From Deltaproteobacteria bacterium (GTDB taxonomy: Bacteria; Desulfobacterota; SM23-61): 14,192 nt of DNA. Under the pieces are notes generated by a model. The model saw nothing but the letters and a program-made list of their open reading frames with translations, did not search any database and was not told the DNA's origin. The stretch is from the NCBI GenBank assembly GCA_026388915.1, contig JAPLIW010000486.1:1-14192 (forward strand). Reading direction: 5' to 3'. The position numbers and the translations under genes were made by a program. The first letter of the stretch is position 1; the number at the start of each line of letters is the position of its first letter. This document shows, one piece after another, positions 13,439-14,192 of the stretch.

Positions 13439-13942
13439 TTACTTGAATTCATAGATGAACTCGGCTTCCCGCTCCGTTCCTCCGCTTTCCATATGGAGTT
13501 GGATCTGGTATTTTCCCTTTTCCTTCCATTCGACCCCCGCCCCGTAGTGGTCCCCGGACCAAGTCAGCTTCCCGCTGTCCTTCCTTCCGGAGGGGCCCGA
13601 GATCACAAAAGTAACCTTGGCATCGCTGATGATTTCCTTGGAGGTCACATCCTGGATAGTTACCATCAGGGAATGGCTCTTGCTGTGATCGGCGTCGCCA
13701 TGGGCGGATCCTTTGGTCGTGTGCTTCATATGATCGCCCAGGCTCATAACCTCCAAGGAGATTCTTACCCCCTCCAGGGTAACCGTCTGCACCGACCCCC
13801 TTGCCGGAGTGCTATCTTTGGCTTCTGTTCCTTTGCTCGCCGCCGGCGCTCCATGGCTGTGGCCGTGCTGGGCCCAGGCCGCTCCCGACAGGAAGAAAAC
13901 CAGGAGACCCGCCAAAATCCCCCGAATGACATGCATATTCAT
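13439..13942 (-). CDS. Periplasmic YtkA/FixH-like protein, His-rich (paralogue 1, first gene of efflux operon)
   Basis: A 167-residue exported protein. A signal peptide (IRGILAGLLVFFLSGAAWA) is followed at once by QHGHSHGAPA. The body contains TVTLEGVRISLEVMSLGDHMKH, a histidine-rich loop (GSAHGDADHSKSHS), strands HSLMVTIQDVTSKEIISDAK and YGAGVEWKEKGKYQIQLHM, ending FIYEFK. Layout and key segments parallel the protein at 6369-6878 (signal, QH-H start, EGG/EGV strand, GEHK/GDHMK, ending Y-x-x-K), pointing to a duplication with divergence. Histidines and methionines suggest Cu/Ag binding in the periplasm; no enzyme motif is seen. The ATG at 13942 has GGAG 6 nt upstream. It lies about 45 bp before the TolC-like gene. 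Confidence 0.78.
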   Translation of the reverse strand: MNMHVIRGILAGLLVFFLSGAAWAQHGHSHGAPAASKGTEAKDSTPARGSVQTVTLEGVRISLEVMSLGDHMKHTTKGSAHGDADHSKSHSLMVTIQDVTSKEIISDAKVTFVISGPSGRKDSGKLTWSGDHYGAGVEWKEKGKYQIQLHMESGGTEREAEFIYEFK

Positions 13943-13977
13943 TTCTTACTCCTTTTTCCTCAATAAAATTCGAGAAT

Positions 13978-14013
13978 TTGTCGTATACAATGAACTAGAC
14001 AGTTCTGATCTAG
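13978..14013. promoter_or_regulatory. Dyad symmetries upstream of the efflux operon (possible operator)
   Basis: Two short dyads lie 36-71 bp before the first gene: TTGT-CGTAT-ACAA (13978-13990) and CTAGA-N9-TCTAG (13995-14013), the latter overlapping GAACT-AGAC-AGTTC. The position suits an operator for a metal-responsive regulator, but neither matches a CueR or CusR box that I know, and no convincing -35/-10 pair was found. This is only a candidate. Confidence 0.25.
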
Positions 14014-14040
14014 AAGCTCCCTCGCCCCTTGCCCTTATCA

Positions 14041-14060
14041 CCCCCACCCCCACCCTCCCC
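14041..14060 (-). other. G-quadruplex-type tract upstream of the efflux operon
   Basis: The minus strand reads GGGGAGGGTGGGGGTGGGGG, four G-runs of 3-5 separated by single bases, which fits the standard intramolecular G-quadruplex pattern. It is on the coding strand about 100 bp upstream of the first efflux gene. It may lie within the untranslated leader or be a remnant of a repeat. Confidence 0.5.
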
Positions 14061-14087
14061 GAAGGTGTGAAAAAATTGATTTTCAGC

Positions 14088-14167
14088 CGTCACCCCGGTG
14101 AAAACCGGGGTCCAGTAAGTTCGTAAATCCTTGAAAACACTGGATTCCGGCTTTCGCCGGAATGACG
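14088..14167. repeat. Composite inverted repeat of two hairpins (CGTCA...TGACG ends)
   Basis: The left half is a hairpin CCCCGGT-GAAA-ACCGGGG and the right half a hairpin TTCCGGC-TTTC-GCCGGAA. The halves are inverted relative to each other: CGTCA with TGACG at the outside, and CCAGT with ACTGG inside. This resembles a widely dispersed bacterial intergenic repeat with CGTCATTCC-type ends and CCAG-type inner borders. It occupies the far upstream part of the efflux operon's leader region. Confidence 0.7.
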
Positions 14168-14192
14168 TGAAAAAGAACTAATTCGATTTTTT

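Noticed and set aside
1..14192. tRNA, rRNA or phage genes
   Set aside because: No tRNA cloverleaf signatures, rRNA segments, integrase or structural phage motifs were recognised on either strand.

Overview
The window looks like a chromosomal piece of a GC-rich (high-50s % by eye) Gram-negative anaerobe, most likely of the Desulfobacterota (former Deltaproteobacteria) or a relative. This is inferred from the combination of an RND/outer-membrane-factor efflux system, a DUF39-type homocysteine biosynthesis protein under a SAM-I riboswitch, a YedF-type TusA/DsrE protein, a two-CW mini-protein and a DRG-like GTPase with a TGS domain. Taxonomy cannot be proved from this window alone.

Left part (1-3650): the 5' portion of an AT-richer EcsC-family gene runs off the left edge. 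It is followed by a nitroreductase and yedF, all on the minus strand. A 389-bp divergent gap (1893-2281) holds a 226-bp fold-back element with perfect 31-bp inverted ends. To its right, on the plus strand, lie a small Cys/Trp-rich two-CW protein and a TGS-domain GTPase, separated by a perfect 28-bp palindromic repeat. The GTPase ends in an inverted repeat built from 7-bp units, which separates it from the convergent methionine gene.

Sulfur/methionine block (3648-5770, minus strand): an Rrf2/IscR-like regulator with its own near-consensus promoter lies upstream of a separate promoter, a complete SAM-I riboswitch, an intrinsic terminator, a short apparently frameshifted ORF with an excellent ribosome binding site, and the homocysteine biosynthesis gene. 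When SAM is plentiful the riboswitch should stop transcription before the homocysteine gene.

A second fold-back element (5782-6067) sits between the Rrf2 promoter and the end of the metal operon. It is bounded by 10-bp direct repeats, so it looks like an insertion. Its core resembles the core of the first fold-back element, while the flanking arms differ in sequence yet are self-complementary in each.

Metal efflux operon (13942 down to 6080, minus strand): in order of transcription, a His-rich periplasmic YtkA/FixH-like protein, a TolC-family outer membrane factor, a CusB-like lipoprotein adaptor, a CusA-type RND pump carrying the methionine triad expected for Cu(I)/Ag(I), a lytic transglycosylase, a second YtkA/FixH-like protein, and a CopZ-like HMA metallochaperone. 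Stop/start overlaps and short gaps support one transcript. A second 7-bp-unit inverted repeat lies between cusB and cusA. The upstream region (13943-14192) contains a G-quadruplex-type C-rich run and a composite inverted repeat.

The most unusual signals are the two fold-back elements with a shared core and different but self-complementary arms, and the two heptad-periodic inverted repeats. Both are read directly from the sequence; their function is unknown.
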